64,000 nt of DNA from Denitromonas iodatirespirans (GCF_018524365.1 NZ_JAEKFT010000019.1:1-64000); one strand, 5' to 3'; shown: positions 18,776 to 29,933, numbered from the stretch's first letter. The notes: generated by a model not told the origin, from the letters alone. Program-made: numbers and translations.

Positions 18776-19363
18776 TCAGAGCGCGCCCTTGGTCGAGGGC
18801 ACGACGCCGGCCAGGCGAGGATCGACCTCGGCGGCGGCACGCAGCGCGCGGCCGAAGGCCTTGAAGATGGTCTCGCACTGGTGGTGGGCGTTGTCGCCGC
18901 GCAGGTTGTCGATATGCAGCGACACGCCGGCATGATTGACGAAGCCCTGGAAGAACTCGCGCGCCAGATCGACATCGAAATTGCCGATGCGCGCCCGGGT
19001 GTATTCGACGAAATAATGCAGGCCGGGGCGGCCGGAGAAATCGACCACCACCCGCGACAGCGCCTCGTCGAGCGGCACGTAGGCATGGCCGTAGCGGCGG
19101 ATGCCCTTCTTGTCGCCCAGCGCCTTGGCAAAGGCCTGGCCCAGGGTGATGCCGACATCCTCGACGGTGTGATGGTCGTCGATGTGCGTGTCGCCCTCGC
19201 AGGTGATGGCCAGATCGATCACGCCGTGGCGGGCGATCTGGTCGAGCATGTGATCGAGAAAGGGCACGCCGGTGTTCAGCTCGGCGGCGCCGGTGCCGTC
19301 GAGATCGATGCGCACCGAGATCTTGGTTTCGAGGGTGTTCCGGGTAACGTCCGCTTGCCGCAT
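18776..19363 (-). CDS. hisB: Imidazoleglycerol-phosphate dehydratase
   Basis: The 195-residue monofunctional HisB has the manganese-binding histidine motifs [14 protein letters not shown] and, in the second half, DNAHHQCE. It dehydrates imidazole glycerol phosphate. The ATG at 19363 is chosen over upstream codons because of the family start ([13 protein letters not shown]) and a GGAGG site eight bases away. It has no histidinol phosphatase domain, unlike the enteric fusion. Upstream lies the oppositely oriented hisC, so hisB and the genes after it need their own promoter. Confidence 0.95.
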   Translation of the reverse strand: MRQADVTRNTLETKISVRIDLDGTGAAELNTGVPFLDHMLDQIARHGVIDLAITCEGDTHIDDHHTVEDVGITLGQAFAKALGDKKGIRRYGHAYVPLDEALSRVVVDFSGRPGLHYFVEYTRARIGNFDVDLAREFFQGFVNHAGVSLHIDNLRGDNAHHQCETIFKAFGRALRAAAEVDPRLAGVVPSTKGAL

Positions 19364-19418
19364 GGTGATGGCCTCCGGACGCTTGCGCACCCGGCCAATA
19401 CTGATGGTTGAGGCGGCC

Positions 19419-19427
19419 ATGATACCA
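19419..19427 (-). promoter_or_regulatory. Candidate extended -10 for hisB-hisH-hisA-hisF-hisI-hisE
   Basis: TGGTATCAT on the minus strand, an extended -10, lies 56 bases before the hisB ATG in the hisC-hisB divergent gap. A loose -35 (GAGACA) lies 19 bases further up. Weak by itself; it is needed because hisC is inverted. Confidence 0.3.
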
Positions 19428-19475
19428 TCGCCCACGCCGAGTTTGTCTCTTTCACTGCCCGCCAAAACCCACGCC

Positions 19476-20531
19476 ATGAGCCGATTCTGGAGCGACACCG
19501 CCCGCCGCCTGACCCCCTATGTCCCGGGCGAACAGCCCCGCATGGACAAGCTGGTCAAACTCAACACCAACGAGAGCCCCTACGGCCCCTCGCCACGCGC
19601 CATCGAGGCCATTGCACGGGCGGCCAGCGAAGATCTGCGCCGCTATCCGGACCCCAATTCCGAGGCGCTCAAGGCAGCGCTGGCCCGCTACCACAGCGTG
19701 ACGCCGGCACAGATTTTCGTCGGCAACGGCTCGGACGAGGTGCTGGCCCACGCCTTCATGGCCCTGCTCAAGCACGATGCGCCGCTGCGCTACCCGGACA
19801 TCACCTACAGCTTCTACCCGGTGTATTGCGGGCTGTTCGGCATCGAGGCCGCGCCGATCCCGCTCACCGACGCGCTCGAGATCGACCCGGCGGACTATGT
19901 CGGCGGCGCCGGCCCGATCATCTTCCCCAACCCCAACGCACCCACCGGCCGGCTGCTGCCGATCGCGGCCATCGAGCAGATCCTGGCCGCCAATCCGGAC
20001 GTGCCGGTGGTGATTGACGAAGCCTACATCGACTACGGTGGCGAAGCGGCCATCCCGCTGATCGACACGCACCCCAACCTGCTGGTCACCCGTACCTTTT
20101 CCAAGTCGCGCGCACTGGCCGGGCTGCGGGTCGGCTACGCGGTGGGCAGCGCCGAACTGGTCGAAGGCCTGGAGCGGGTCAAGAACAGCTTCAACTCCTA
20201 CCCGCTGGGCCGCCCGGCGCAGGCCGGCGCGATTGCCTCGGTCGAAGATGAACCGCACTTCCGCGACAGCTGCGCGCGCGTCATCGCCAGCCGCGAGTGG
20301 CTCGGCCGCGCGCTGACCGAACTGGGCTTCGAGGTGCTGCCCTCCGGCGCCAACTTCGTCTTCGCCCGCCACCCCAACCATACCGGCGTGGCGCTGGCGG
20401 CGGCCCTGCGCGAACGGGCGATCATCGTGCGCCACTTCAAGCTGCCGCGCATCGACGACTACCTGCGCATCACGGTCGGCACCGACGAGGAATGCGCGGC
20501 GCTGGTCGAGGCCCTCAAAGAGCTGGTGTAA
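19476..20531 (+). CDS. hisC: Histidinol-phosphate aminotransferase, inverted within the his region
   Basis: The 351-residue fold-type I PLP enzyme has [13 protein letters not shown] near the start, the PNPNAPTG segment, VIDEAYIDY, and the PLP lysine K210 in [12 protein letters not shown]. It transaminates imidazole acetol phosphate. The ATG at 19476 matches the family start. It is the only his gene on the plus strand: hisB is divergent on its left and hisD convergent on its right, so it needs its own promoter. Composition is like its neighbours, so local inversion is likelier than recent foreign origin. Confidence 0.95.
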   Translation: MSRFWSDTARRLTPYVPGEQPRMDKLVKLNTNESPYGPSPRAIEAIARAASEDLRRYPDPNSEALKAALARYHSVTPAQIFVGNGSDEVLAHAFMALLKHDAPLRYPDITYSFYPVYCGLFGIEAAPIPLTDALEIDPADYVGGAGPIIFPNPNAPTGRLLPIAAIEQILAANPDVPVVIDEAYIDYGGEAAIPLIDTHPNLLVTRTFSKSRALAGLRVGYAVGSAELVEGLERVKNSFNSYPLGRPAQAGAIASVEDEPHFRDSCARVIASREWLGRALTELGFEVLPSGANFVFARHPNHTGVALAAALRERAIIVRHFKLPRIDDYLRITVGTDEECAALVEALKELV

Positions 20532-20550
20532 ACCCGCCGGCGTTAACGGA

Positions 20551-20577
20551 CAACAGGCCGCATGCAGCGGCCTGTTG
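20551..20577 (+). terminator. Hairpin after hisC (possible terminator without T-run)
   Basis: A perfect 11-base stem (20551-20561 with 20567-20577) with a 5-base loop, 19 bases past the hisC stop. No T-tract follows, so termination strength is uncertain. Confidence 0.4.
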
Positions 20578-20606
20578 GATGATCGGGGCACGCCGAATCA
20601 GCGCGT

Positions 20607-20736
20607 CGTAGCCCGGATGCAGGCCGAAGGCCGGAATCCGGGAACAGCGGCTGAGCCGGCAAAGCGCCCTGGGTTCGACGGGCGCAGGCGAATCAGCCGC
20701 TGTTCCCGGATTTCGCTGCGCTGCATTCGGGCTACG
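20607..20736. repeat. 130-bp inverted-repeat (REP/MITE-like) element between hisC and hisD
   Basis: The two ends are imperfect inverted copies about 45 bases long, each beginning CGTAGCCCGRATGCA and continuing through ATCCGGGAACAGCGGCTGA. They flank a centre of about 40 bases. The GTAGCCCGGATGCAG...ATCCGGG pattern is a familiar dispersed repeat in proteobacteria. There is no ORF inside, so it is non-autonomous or a bidirectional hairpin. Its right end contains the TAG stop codon of hisD. Confidence 0.75.
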
Positions 20737-22039
20737 CTTTCACCCGATATCGCGCCGACGCCGCGTGCGCCTGCAGGCCCTCACCGTCGGCGAGCGTTGC
20801 CGCGATCGGGCCGAGCGTCTGCGCGCCGGCCTCGGACACCTGGATCAGGCTGGTGCGTTTCTGAAAGTCATAGACGCCCAGCGGCGATGAGAAGCGTGCG
20901 CTGCGCATGGTCGGCAGCACATGGTTGGGCCCGGCGCAGTAGTCGCCCAGCGCCTCGACCGACCAGTGGCCGACGAAGATCGCGCCGGCATGGCGGATCT
21001 TGCCGATCCAGGCCTCGGCGTCTTCCATCGACAACTCGAGGTGCTCGGGCGCGATGCGGTTGGCGATGGCACAGGCTTCGTCCAGATCGCTCACCTTGAT
21101 CAACGCACCGCGATTGGCCAGCGAGGTGGCGATGGTGTCGCGACGCGGCATGTCCGGCAGCAGCTTGGCGATGGACGCGGCCACCGCGTCGATGAAACCG
21201 GCGTCGGTGCACAGCAGGATCGACTGCGCCAGCTCGTCATGCTCGGCCTGGGCGAAGAGATCCATGGCCACCCAGTCCGGGTTGCCGCTGCCGTCGGAGA
21301 TGACCAGCACTTCGGACGGCCCGGCCACCATGTCGATGCCTACGGTGCCGAAGACACGCCGCTTGGCCGAGGCCACATAGGCGTTGCCCGGCCCGACGAT
21401 CTTGTCCACCTGCGGAATCGTCTGCGTGCCATAGGCCAGCGCGGCCACGGCCTGGGCGCCGCCGATGGTGAACACCCGGTCCACCCCGGTGATCGCCGCG
21501 GCCGCCAGCACCAGCGGATTGCGCTCGCCGTCGGGTGTGGGCACCACCATGATCAGCTCGCCGACCCCGGCCACCTTGGCAGGGATCGCGTTCATCAGCA
21601 CCGAACTGGGGTAGGACGCGCGCCCGCCGGGCACATACAGACCGACGCGGTCGAGCGGCGTGACGATCTGGCCCAGCCGCGTGCCGTCGGCCTCGGTGTA
21701 GTCCCAGGATTCGACGATCTGGCGGCGGTGATAGGCCTCGACCCGCTCGGCCGCCGTCTTGAGAGCGGCGCGCTGCGCCTCGGGCAAGCCGTCGAGCGCC
21801 GCCTGCAGCGCCGCTTCCGGCAGCTCCAGCGCCGCCATGTGGTCGACGTCCAGCCGGTCGAAGCGGCGGGTGTACTCGATGACAGCCGTGTCGCCGGTGT
21901 TGCGCACCGCGGCGAGGATGTCGGTGACAGCGTTCTCGATGCGCGAGTCGGTCCCGCTCTCGAAGGCCAGCAAGGCATCGAGGGTGGACAGGAACTCCGG
22001 CTCGCGGGCATCGAGGCGGCGAATCTGTGGCGAGTTCAT
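20732..22039 (-). CDS. hisD: Histidinol dehydrogenase
   Basis: The 435-residue zinc enzyme shows the HisD signature across 200-290, with [17 protein letters not shown] and the zinc-site segment [16 protein letters not shown] follows near the C-terminus. It oxidises histidinol to histidine in two steps. The ATG overlaps the hisG stop by four bases. The stop codon TAG is supplied by the end of the 130-bp repeat element, so the last few residues may have been altered by that insertion, though length and ending look normal for the family. Confidence 0.96.
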   Translation of the reverse strand: MNSPQIRRLDAREPEFLSTLDALLAFESGTDSRIENAVTDILAAVRNTGDTAVIEYTRRFDRLDVDHMAALELPEAALQAALDGLPEAQRAALKTAAERVEAYHRRQIVESWDYTEADGTRLGQIVTPLDRVGLYVPGGRASYPSSVLMNAIPAKVAGVGELIMVVPTPDGERNPLVLAAAAITGVDRVFTIGGAQAVAALAYGTQTIPQVDKIVGPGNAYVASAKRRVFGTVGIDMVAGPSEVLVISDGSGNPDWVAMDLFAQAEHDELAQSILLCTDAGFIDAVAASIAKLLPDMPRRDTIATSLANRGALIKVSDLDEACAIANRIAPEHLELSMEDAEAWIGKIRHAGAIFVGHWSVEALGDYCAGPNHVLPTMRSARFSSPLGVYDFQKRTSLIQVSEAGAQTLGPIAATLADGEGLQAHAASARYRVKA

Positions 22040-22680
22040 GGTTTCACGGCTCCGGCAAAAGCATCGATCACCGGCTGCAACAGTTCGCGCTTGACCTTGA
22101 GCGCCGCCTGATTGACCACCAGCCGCGAGCTGATGTCCATGATGTCCTCGACGGCTTCGAGGTGGTTGGCACGCAAGGTGTTGCCGGTGGAGACGAGATC
22201 GACGATGGCATCCGACAGGCCAACCAGCGGCGCCAGCTCCATCGATCCGTAGAGTTTGATCAGATCCACATGCACGCCCTTGGCGGCGAAATGCTCGCGC
22301 GCCGACTTGACGTACTTGGTGGCCACACGGATCCGGCTGCCCGGCCGGGACGCGGCCGCGTAGTCGAAGCCCTCGGGCACCGCCACGCACAAGCGGCAGC
22401 GGGCGATGTTCAGATCCAGCGGCTGGTACAGGCCGGCGCCGCCATGCTCGATCAGCACGTCGCGCCCGGCGATACCCATGTCGGCAGCGCCGTATTGCAC
22501 ATAGGTCGGCGTATCGCTGGCACGCACGATGACCAGCCGCACCTCGGGCCGGTTGGTGCCGATGATCAGCTTGCGCGACTTCTCGGGGTCGTCGGTCGGC
22601 GTGATACCCGCGGCTGCCAGCAGCGGCAGCGTCTCTTCGAAGATGCGTCCCTTGGACAGGGCGATCGTGATGCCGGACAC
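22036..22680 (-). CDS. hisG: ATP phosphoribosyltransferase, short form
   Basis: The 214-residue protein is the catalytic HisG without the C-terminal regulatory domain. It has the PRPP-binding segment [16 protein letters not shown] and starts at a GTG with AAGGAA seven bases before it. The short form needs the HisZ partner for activity and feedback control; hisZ is not in this window. It is the committed step of histidine synthesis. It follows murA by 44 bases. Confidence 0.95.
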   Translation of the reverse strand: MSGITIALSKGRIFEETLPLLAAAGITPTDDPEKSRKLIIGTNRPEVRLVIVRASDTPTYVQYGAADMGIAGRDVLIEHGGAGLYQPLDLNIARCRLCVAVPEGFDYAAASRPGSRIRVATKYVKSAREHFAAKGVHVDLIKLYGSMELAPLVGLSDAIVDLVSTGNTLRANHLEAVEDIMDISSRLVVNQAALKVKRELLQPVIDAFAGAVKP

Positions 22681-22724
22681 AGGGATTCCTTGAATTCGTC
22701 CAAAAACCGGATGTTACCGGAGCC

Positions 22725-23987
<1,263 letters not shown>

Positions 23988-24245
23988 TTACAGCCCCAGT
24001 TCCTGACGCACCGTCGCCCATTGCTCGGGCGTGTAGGTCTGCAGCTGCAGGGCGTGGATCTCGTTGCCCATCAGCGAGCCGAGCGTGGCATACACAGCTT
24101 GGTGCTGGCGCACCTTGGGCTTGCCGGCGAACTCGGCGCTGACCACCACGCCGGAGAAATGGACGCCGTCGTCGCCTTGGATTTCGACGAAGTCGCAAGG
24201 CAGGCCTTGCTGGATCAGGCGGGAGATTTCGGAGGCTTCAAACAT
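23988..24245 (-). CDS. ibaG: BolA-family protein (IbaG/YrbA-like)
   Basis: The 85-residue protein has the BolA fold with a conserved histidine region (KVRQHQAVYATLG) and no other domain. IbaG-type proteins pair with monothiol glutaredoxins in iron-sulfur handling and are linked to envelope stress. Its position between an Mla/ABC block and murA matches the E. coli mlaB-ibaG-murA order, which supports the IbaG rather than BolA subtype. Confidence 0.88.
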   Translation of the reverse strand: MFEASEISRLIQQGLPCDFVEIQGDDGVHFSGVVVSAEFAGKPKVRQHQAVYATLGSLMGNEIHALQLQTYTPEQWATVRQELGL

Positions 24246-24299
24246 GTGTGTACTTCCTGCGGCGGTCGATCAGACCGCGAATGGTAAGGCATCGCGCGC

Positions 24300-25076
24300 T
24301 CAGGCGCGCAACTTGTAGCCGCGCGCGAGCATCGACAGGGTGAGGACGGCCAGGACCACGAAACAGGCCGACACCACCGCCAGACTGATCCACGGCGACA
24401 CGTCGGACTGGCCGAAGAAGCCGTAGCGGAAACCGTCGATCATGTAGAAAAACGGGTTCAGATGCGACACCGTCTGCCACACGGGCGGCAGGGAATGGAT
24501 CGAGTAGAACACGCCCGAGAGCATGGTCAGCGGCATGATCAGGAAGTTCTGAAAGGCCGACAGCTGGTCGAACTTGTCGGCCCAGATACCGGCGATCATG
24601 CCGAAGGAGGCCAGGATGGCGCCGCCCATCAGCGCGAAGGCGATGATCCAGCCCGGCGCCACCACCGGCAGCGAAACCATCAGCAGCGACACCGCGATCA
24701 CCCCCACGCCGACGAAGGCGCCGCGCACGATGGCGGCCAGCACATAGGCGGCGAAGAACTCGCGATAGCTGATCGGCGGCAGCAGCATGAACACGATGTT
24801 GCCGGTGATCTTGCTCTGGATCAGCGAGGAGGAGGTGTTGGCGAAGGCATTCTGCAGCACCGACATCATCACCAGCCCCGGCACCAGGAACACGGTGTAG
24901 GGCACATCGCCATAGACCGTGACATGGCGGTCGAGCACATGCGAGAAGATCAACAGATACAGCACCGCGGTGAGCACCGGCGCGCCCACGGTCTGGAAGG
25001 ACACCTTCCAGAAACGCAGGATCTCCTTGTACAGCAGGGTGCGGAAGCCGGCGAAGCGAACGGTCTCAGGCGTCAT
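24300..25076 (-). CDS. ABC-2 type exporter permease (YadH-like)
   Basis: The 258-residue integral membrane protein has six predicted helices and the ABC-2 permease signature (LPPISYREFFAAYVLAAIVRG). It starts 11 bases inside the 3' end of its ATPase partner, so the two are translationally coupled. YadGH-type exporters are widely conserved; their substrate is not established. Being joined to the mla operon suggests an envelope substrate, which is inference. Confidence 0.85.
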   Translation of the reverse strand: MTPETVRFAGFRTLLYKEILRFWKVSFQTVGAPVLTAVLYLLIFSHVLDRHVTVYGDVPYTVFLVPGLVMMSVLQNAFANTSSSLIQSKITGNIVFMLLPPISYREFFAAYVLAAIVRGAFVGVGVIAVSLLMVSLPVVAPGWIIAFALMGGAILASFGMIAGIWADKFDQLSAFQNFLIMPLTMLSGVFYSIHSLPPVWQTVSHLNPFFYMIDGFRYGFFGQSDVSPWISLAVVSACFVVLAVLTLSMLARGYKLRA

Positions 25077-25965
25077 GCATCACCCCCATGAACACCTTTT
25101 CGAGATCGGGCTCGCCCAGCACCATCTCCTCGACCCGGCCGCCAGTGAGGCGGATACGCGAGAGCATGTCCTCGACTTCGCCATAGGCTTCGAAGGGAAT
25201 CTCCACCCAGCCATCGCCGGTATCGCGCGCACCGGGCAGGAAGTCCAAGCCGATCGGCTCGGCCAGTCGCACACGCAGCGCGTGCGAGCTGAAACGTTTG
25301 AGCAGGTTGTCGGTGGTATCCAGCGCCACCACCCGCCCCGCCTTGAGCATGGCGATGCGGTTGCACAGGGTCTGCGCCTCTTCGAGGTAGTGGGTGGTCA
25401 GCACGATGGTGTGGCCGTCGGTATTGAGCCGGCGAATGAACTGCCACAGCCCCTGACGCAACTCTACGTCCACACCGGCAGTCGGCTCGTCGAGCACGAT
25501 CACCGGCGGGCGGTGCACCAGCGCCTGCGCCACCAGCACCCGCCGCTTCATGCCGCCCGAGAGCATGCGCATGTTGGCGTTGGCCTTGTGGGTCAGATCC
25601 AGGCTGGCGAGGATCTCATCGATCCAGGTGTCGTTGCGGCGGATGCCGAAATAGCCGGACTGCAGGCGCAGCGCCTCGCGTACGGTGAAGAAGGGGTCGA
25701 ACACCAGCTCCTGCGGCACCACGCCGAGCTTGCGCCGCGCCTGGCGGTAGTCGGCCACCACGTCATGCCCCATCACCGCCAGCTCGCCCTCGTCGACCCG
25801 GGTGAGGCCGGCCAGCGCGGAGATCAGCGTGGTCTTGCCGGCGCCATTGGGGCCGAGCAGGCCGAAGAACTCGCCCTGGCGCACCTCCAGGTCCACACCG
25901 TCGAGCGCCTTCAGCGCGCCGTAGCGCTTGTGCACGCCGGCAATGCGGATGGCCGGCGAGCTCAT
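25066..25965 (-). CDS. ABC transporter ATP-binding protein (YadG-like)
   Basis: The 299-residue ATPase has Walker A GPNGAGKTT (38-46), the signature LSGGMKRRV, and Walker B VIVLDEPTAGVD. The C-terminal 80 residues form the extension typical of ABC-2 exporters. The ATG overlaps the stop of the STAS gene by four bases. It pairs with the following permease. Confidence 0.9.
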   Translation of the reverse strand: MSSPAIRIAGVHKRYGALKALDGVDLEVRQGEFFGLLGPNGAGKTTLISALAGLTRVDEGELAVMGHDVVADYRQARRKLGVVPQELVFDPFFTVREALRLQSGYFGIRRNDTWIDEILASLDLTHKANANMRMLSGGMKRRVLVAQALVHRPPVIVLDEPTAGVDVELRQGLWQFIRRLNTDGHTIVLTTHYLEEAQTLCNRIAMLKAGRVVALDTTDNLLKRFSSHALRVRLAEPIGLDFLPGARDTGDGWVEIPFEAYGEVEDMLSRIRLTGGRVEEMVLGEPDLEKVFMGVMHDA

Positions 25966-26258
25966 GCGGAGGCGCTGTCGGCGAGCGGGAGCAGATCGCT
26001 CACCCCATAGAGGTCGGCCAGGCTGGTGAGCCCGTCGGGCAGGCCGACGATGTCGATAGACTGCTTCTGCCGCTTGGCCTCGCGGCACACGTCGAGCAGC
26101 AGGGCCAGACCTGCCGAGTCGGCCTGCGGCACCTCGGACAGGTCGATCCGGCGCGCCCCCTCGGCCACGGCGCGGCGCGCGGCATCGCGCATCTCGCCCG
26201 CGGTTTCGAAGGTCAGCTGCGTCGTCGGGCGCCAGCTGCGCGGCGCGTCCTGGCTCAC
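25962..26258 (-). CDS. mlaB: STAS-domain protein MlaB
   Basis: The 98-residue single STAS domain has the conserved RIDLSEVPQADSAGLALLLD segment with the family's DSAG motif. MlaB binds the MlaF ATPase and stabilises the MlaFEDB phospholipid transporter. The start is a GTG that overlaps the mlaC stop (GTGA), easily missed because the frame is open far upstream. It is the last mla gene. Confidence 0.88.
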   Translation of the reverse strand: MSQDAPRSWRPTTQLTFETAGEMRDAARRAVAEGARRIDLSEVPQADSAGLALLLDVCREAKRQKQSIDIVGLPDGLTSLADLYGVSDLLPLADSASA

Positions 26259-26875
26259 TTGGCGCCACCTGCCAGGGCCGCGTTCTTGGCCTCCAGCGCC
26301 TTGATCAGGCCGTCGATGCCGTTGCTGCGGATCTCGCTGGCAAAGGAGCTGCGGTAGTTGGTCACCAGCGATACGCCGGCGACGACCACGTCGTAGACCT
26401 TCCAGTTGTCGCCCTGCTTCTCCAGCGCGTAATCGATATCGATCGGCTTGGCACCGGCCTGGCGCACTTCGGTGCGCACCGTCACATCGGTATCGCTGGG
26501 CTTGGCCCGCAGCGGCTTGAAGTCGATCTGCTGGTCGCGGTACTGCGTCAAGGCATTGGAGTAGGTGCGCACCAGCAGGGTGCGGAAGGCACTGGTCAGC
26601 CGGTCGCGCTGGGCCGGCGTGGCCTGGCGCCAGTCGCGGCCGACGGCCAGCGAGGTCATGATGCGGAAATCGAAATGCGGCAACACCTTCTCGTCGACCA
26701 GCGCCACTGCGCGCGAGGCATCGCCCGACTGGATGGCCTCGTCCTTGCGCACGATCTCGAGCACCTCGTCCATTACCGTGCGCACCAGGGCATCGGGCGA
26801 CGGCGCCGCCCAGACACTCATACTTGCCAGCCACACCAGACCAGCCACCAACACGTTACGTCCAAACATCGTCAT
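26255..26875 (-). CDS. mlaC: Periplasmic phospholipid-binding protein MlaC
   Basis: The 206-residue protein has a signal peptide ending near SVWAA and the MlaC/Ttg2D fold, with YRDQQIDFKPLR and WKVYDVVVAGVSLVTNYR as typical stretches. It shuttles phospholipids between MlaA in the outer membrane and MlaFEDB in the inner membrane. It follows mlaA by 26 bases. Confidence 0.93.
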   Translation of the reverse strand: MTMFGRNVLVAGLVWLASMSVWAAPSPDALVRTVMDEVLEIVRKDEAIQSGDASRAVALVDEKVLPHFDFRIMTSLAVGRDWRQATPAQRDRLTSAFRTLLVRTYSNALTQYRDQQIDFKPLRAKPSDTDVTVRTEVRQAGAKPIDIDYALEKQGDNWKVYDVVVAGVSLVTNYRSSFASEIRSNGIDGLIKALEAKNAALAGGAK

Positions 26876-26901
26876 TCTTTTTCAACTCTCTGTAGCATCG
26901 A

Positions 26902-27717
26902 TCAGTGGCGGGGCTCGGTCAGCCCCGCCAGTTCCAGGCGCATTGCCCCTTCGGCCACGCCGTCGGCCTGGGTGGCGTAAATCGCAGGGCGCTCCATTGC
27001 CGGCGCGCGCGCATCGTCGAAACGCTCCCGCGGCGGCTGGCCGTCGTAGATTTCGTAGCGTCGCTGCTGAAGATAGAAGTCGCGGATATAGGCGTACTTG
27101 TCGAGGCTGCCCTGCGTCGCGGCACGGTCGGCGCCGAGCAGGCTGGCGCGGGCATGCACCATCTTCAGGCCGGTCGTGGTGTTGCGCGCGGCGATGTCGG
27201 CCGGCTGGACCCAGCTGTTGCCATACAGGTCGGCAGGCAATGCGACGGCATCGCGCAGGGTGCGCGGGCCGAAGAAGGGCACCACGAAATAAGGCCCGTC
27301 GCTCACGCCCCACACGGCCAGGGTCTGGCCGAAGTCTTCGTCGCGCTTTTCCATGCCCATCTCGGTGGCGACATCGAAGACGCCCAGGATGCCGACCGTG
27401 GTGTTGATCAGCACCCGCCCGATGTCGGCGGCGCCATCGCCGCCCTTGCCCTGGAGCAGGTTGTTCAGGCCGGTCCACAGATCTTCGATATTGCCGAAGA
27501 AGTTGCCCACGGCGGCCTTGACCGGCAGCGGTGCCACTTCGTCGTAGCCGATCGCCAGCGGCTTGAACACGGCCTTGTCCACCCCTTCGTTGAAGGAATA
27601 CATGGCACGGTTGTAGCCTTCCCACGGATCGCGCGGATCACCCGCCGTGGCACAGCCGGCCACGGCCACGGTGGCCAGCAGCGCCGCCAGCGCCCGGCGC
27701 ATTGGTGTCTTACCCAT
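26902..27717 (-). CDS. mlaA: Outer-membrane lipoprotein MlaA (VacJ)
   Basis: The protein (271 residues from this start) has a lipoprotein signal with the box VAGC, then the VacJ domain from RDPWEGYNRAMYSFN to KYAYIRDFYLQQR. MlaA forms a ring in the outer membrane that removes surface-exposed phospholipid. The ATG at 27717 is preferred for its GGGAG site; an ATG at 27732 that overlaps the mlaD stop is also possible. mlaA lies inside the mla operon here, whereas in E. coli it is unlinked. Confidence 0.93.
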   Translation of the reverse strand: MGKTPMRRALAALLATVAVAGCATAGDPRDPWEGYNRAMYSFNEGVDKAVFKPLAIGYDEVAPLPVKAAVGNFFGNIEDLWTGLNNLLQGKGGDGAADIGRVLINTTVGILGVFDVATEMGMEKRDEDFGQTLAVWGVSDGPYFVVPFFGPRTLRDAVALPADLYGNSWVQPADIAARNTTTGLKMVHARASLLGADRAATQGSLDKYAYIRDFYLQQRRYEIYDGQPPRERFDDARAPAMERPAIYATQADGVAEGAMRLELAGLTEPRH

Positions 27718-27731
27718 CGTTTTCGCTCCCA

Positions 27732-28199
27732 TTACGGCTGCGGCGCCTCGGCGGCCTTGTTGAACAGGAATTGACCGATCAGTTTTTCCAGAACGACCGC
27801 CGACTGGGTAATCTTGAGCACATCGCCCGCTTTCAGCATGCGTTCGTCGCCGCCCGGCTCGAGCCCGACATACTGCTCGCCGAGCAGACCCGAGGTGAGG
27901 ATGGCGCCGATGGTGTCGCGCGGGAACTCATAACGGCTTTCCACCGCCATGCTCACCACCGCCTCGAAGCGCTCGTTGTCGTAGCGGATGTCGGCCACGC
28001 GGCCGACCACCACGCCGGCCACCTTGACCGGCGCCCGCACCTTGAGGCCGCCGATGTTGGCGAAACGGGCCTCGATCGTATAGCTCTCGGTAAAACTGGC
28101 GGCCGACAGGTTGCCGACCTTGAGCGCGAGAAACAACAGGGCGGCACCGCCCATCAGGACAAACAGACCAACCCACAGGTCAATGGTCGAGCGGCTCAT
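27732..28199 (-). CDS. mlaD: MCE-domain protein MlaD
   Basis: The 155-residue protein has one N-terminal membrane helix (about 8-27) and one MCE domain with YTIEARFANIGGLKVRAPVK and the pore-loop region GLLGEQYVGLEPGG. MlaD hexamers sit on MlaFE and pass lipids to MlaC. It follows mlaE by two bases. Confidence 0.95.
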   Translation of the reverse strand: MSRSTIDLWVGLFVLMGGAALLFLALKVGNLSAASFTESYTIEARFANIGGLKVRAPVKVAGVVVGRVADIRYDNERFEAVVSMAVESRYEFPRDTIGAILTSGLLGEQYVGLEPGGDERMLKAGDVLKITQSAVVLEKLIGQFLFNKAAEAPQP

Positions 28200-28201
28200 G
28201 A

Positions 28202-28972
28202 CTAGCCTCGGAACATGAAAGATGTCAGTACGAAATCCAGCGCCAGGATGGCCAGCGCCGAACTCACCACGGTGCGGGTGATGGCCCGCGAAACCCCTTC
28301 GGCGGTGGGCTCGCAATCGTAGCCCTCGAAAACGGCGATCAAGGAGACCGCCACGCCGAACACGAAACTCTTGATGACACCATTGACGATGTCATAGCGG
28401 ATGTCCACCGCCGCCTGCATTTGCGACCAGAAGGCGCCGTCGTCCACCCCGATGAAGGCCACGCCGATCAGCCAGCCGCCCAGGATGCCCATCGCGGAAA
28501 ACAGCGCAGCCAGCAGCGGCATGGAGATGACGCCGCCCCAGAAGCGCGGCGCCGCCACGCGGGCGATGGGATTCACCGCCATCATGTCCATCGCCTTGAG
28601 CTGCTCGGTGGTCTTCATGAGGCCGATCTCGGCGGTCACTGCCGAACCGGCCCGGCTGGCGAACAGCAGCCCGGCCACCACCGGCCCCAGCTCGCGTGTC
28701 AGCGACAAGGCCACCAGCACACCGAGCGCCTCGCTCGAACCATAGCGCTGCAGCGTCTCGTAGCCCTGTAGGCCGAGCACCAGGCCGACGAACAGGCCCG
28801 ACACCAGAATGATCAGCAGCGACAGCACGCCGCTGAAATAGATCTCGCGCAGCGTCAGGTGCAGGCGCAGGAAAGACTGCCCCGAATAGCGCAGCAGCAG
28901 GAACAGGAAGCGCGAGGCGAAGCCCAGCCGCCAGACGCCGTCGATGACCCTCGCGCCGATATTGCGAATCAT
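28202..28972 (-). CDS. mlaE: Phospholipid ABC transporter permease MlaE
   Basis: The 256-residue membrane protein shows the MlaE (DUF140) fold with five to six helices. It includes the conserved [19 protein letters not shown] segment and the glycine-rich start of the following [15 protein letters not shown] loop. It overlaps mlaF by four bases (ATGA). Confidence 0.95.
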   Translation of the reverse strand: MIRNIGARVIDGVWRLGFASRFLFLLLRYSGQSFLRLHLTLREIYFSGVLSLLIILVSGLFVGLVLGLQGYETLQRYGSSEALGVLVALSLTRELGPVVAGLLFASRAGSAVTAEIGLMKTTEQLKAMDMMAVNPIARVAAPRFWGGVISMPLLAALFSAMGILGGWLIGVAFIGVDDGAFWSQMQAAVDIRYDIVNGVIKSFVFGVAVSLIAVFEGYDCEPTAEGVSRAITRTVVSSALAILALDFVLTSFMFRG

Positions 28973-29787
28973 TGCCCGCCCTCGCCCATCAACAGCTCGC
29001 CGATCGGCGCCGCCTTCATGTGGAAGGGCACCGGCCCGTCCGGCTCGGCGTGCACGAACTGGTGCACGAATTCGTCCTTCGACTCGCGGATCTCGTCCGG
29101 CGTGCCCTTGGCCACGATGCGCCCGTCGGACACGAAATACACGTAATCGACGATCGACAGCGACTCCACCACATCATGGGTGACCATGATCGAAGCCGCA
29201 CCCAGCGCATCGTTGAGGCGGCGGATCAACTGGCCGACCACCCCGAGCGAGATCGGATCCAGGCCGGCAAACGGCTCGTCGTACATGATCAGCATCGGGT
29301 CGAGCGCAATCGCCCGCGCCAGCGCCACCCGCCGCGCCATGCCGCCGGACAGCTCCGACGGCATCAAGGCATGGCCGCCGAGCAGGCCGACCGCCTGCAG
29401 TTTCATCAATACCAGATCGCGCAACATCGACTCGGGCAGATCGGTGTGTTCGCGCAGCGGAAAGGCCACGTTTTCGAACACCGACATGTCGGTGAACAAC
29501 GCGCCGAACTGGAACAGCATGCCCATGCGGCGGCGCAAGGCGTACAGCGCCTCGGTGCCGAGCTGGCCCATGTCCTGGCCGTCCACCGTCACGCTGCCGG
29601 CCGAGGCCTTGAGCTGGCCGCCGATCAGGCGCAGCAGCGTGGTTTTGCCACAACCGCTGCCGCCCATGATCGCCACCAGCTGGCCCCGATGGACGGTCAA
29701 ATCGATGCCCGACAGGATTTCGCGCTTGCCGTAGGCGAAATGCACCTGCCGCAGATCCACCAGCGCTTTTTCTTCGCGATGTGCCAC
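28969..29787 (-). CDS. mlaF: Phospholipid ABC transporter ATPase MlaF
   Basis: The 272-residue ATPase has Walker [11 protein letters not shown] (41-50), the signature LSGGMARRV, Walker [12 protein letters not shown] and the switch histidine in MVTHDV. It drives the Mla lipid transporter. The start is a GTG at 29787 with only a weak leader. It is the first gene of a tight run that continues through the YadGH-like exporter, ibaG, murA and hisGD. Confidence 0.94.
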   Translation of the reverse strand: MAHREEKALVDLRQVHFAYGKREILSGIDLTVHRGQLVAIMGGSGCGKTTLLRLIGGQLKASAGSVTVDGQDMGQLGTEALYALRRRMGMLFQFGALFTDMSVFENVAFPLREHTDLPESMLRDLVLMKLQAVGLLGGHALMPSELSGGMARRVALARAIALDPMLIMYDEPFAGLDPISLGVVGQLIRRLNDALGAASIMVTHDVVESLSIVDYVYFVSDGRIVAKGTPDEIRESKDEFVHQFVHAEPDGPVPFHMKAAPIGELLMGEGGQ

Positions 29788-29817
29788 GAAACGCTCTGAT
29801 ATCGTTGAAAAAGCGGC

Positions 29818-29849
29818 ATTCTACCAGAGCCTCCGAAACATGCCGTCAA
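29818..29849 (-). promoter_or_regulatory. Candidate promoter of the mla operon
   Basis: Extended -10 TGGTAGAAT (TAGAAT at 29823-29818) and TTGACG at 29849-29844, with a long 20-base spacer. The TG extension can compensate for a poor -35 spacing. It lies about 30 bases before the mlaF start. Confidence 0.4.
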
Positions 29850-29933
29850 GATGCGGCAGTGCATCACGACGGCACTGTGTCGATTCCGCTACACTGAGCC
29901 GTCGGCCGCCTTCGCTCCGGAACCCCTTTGCCC

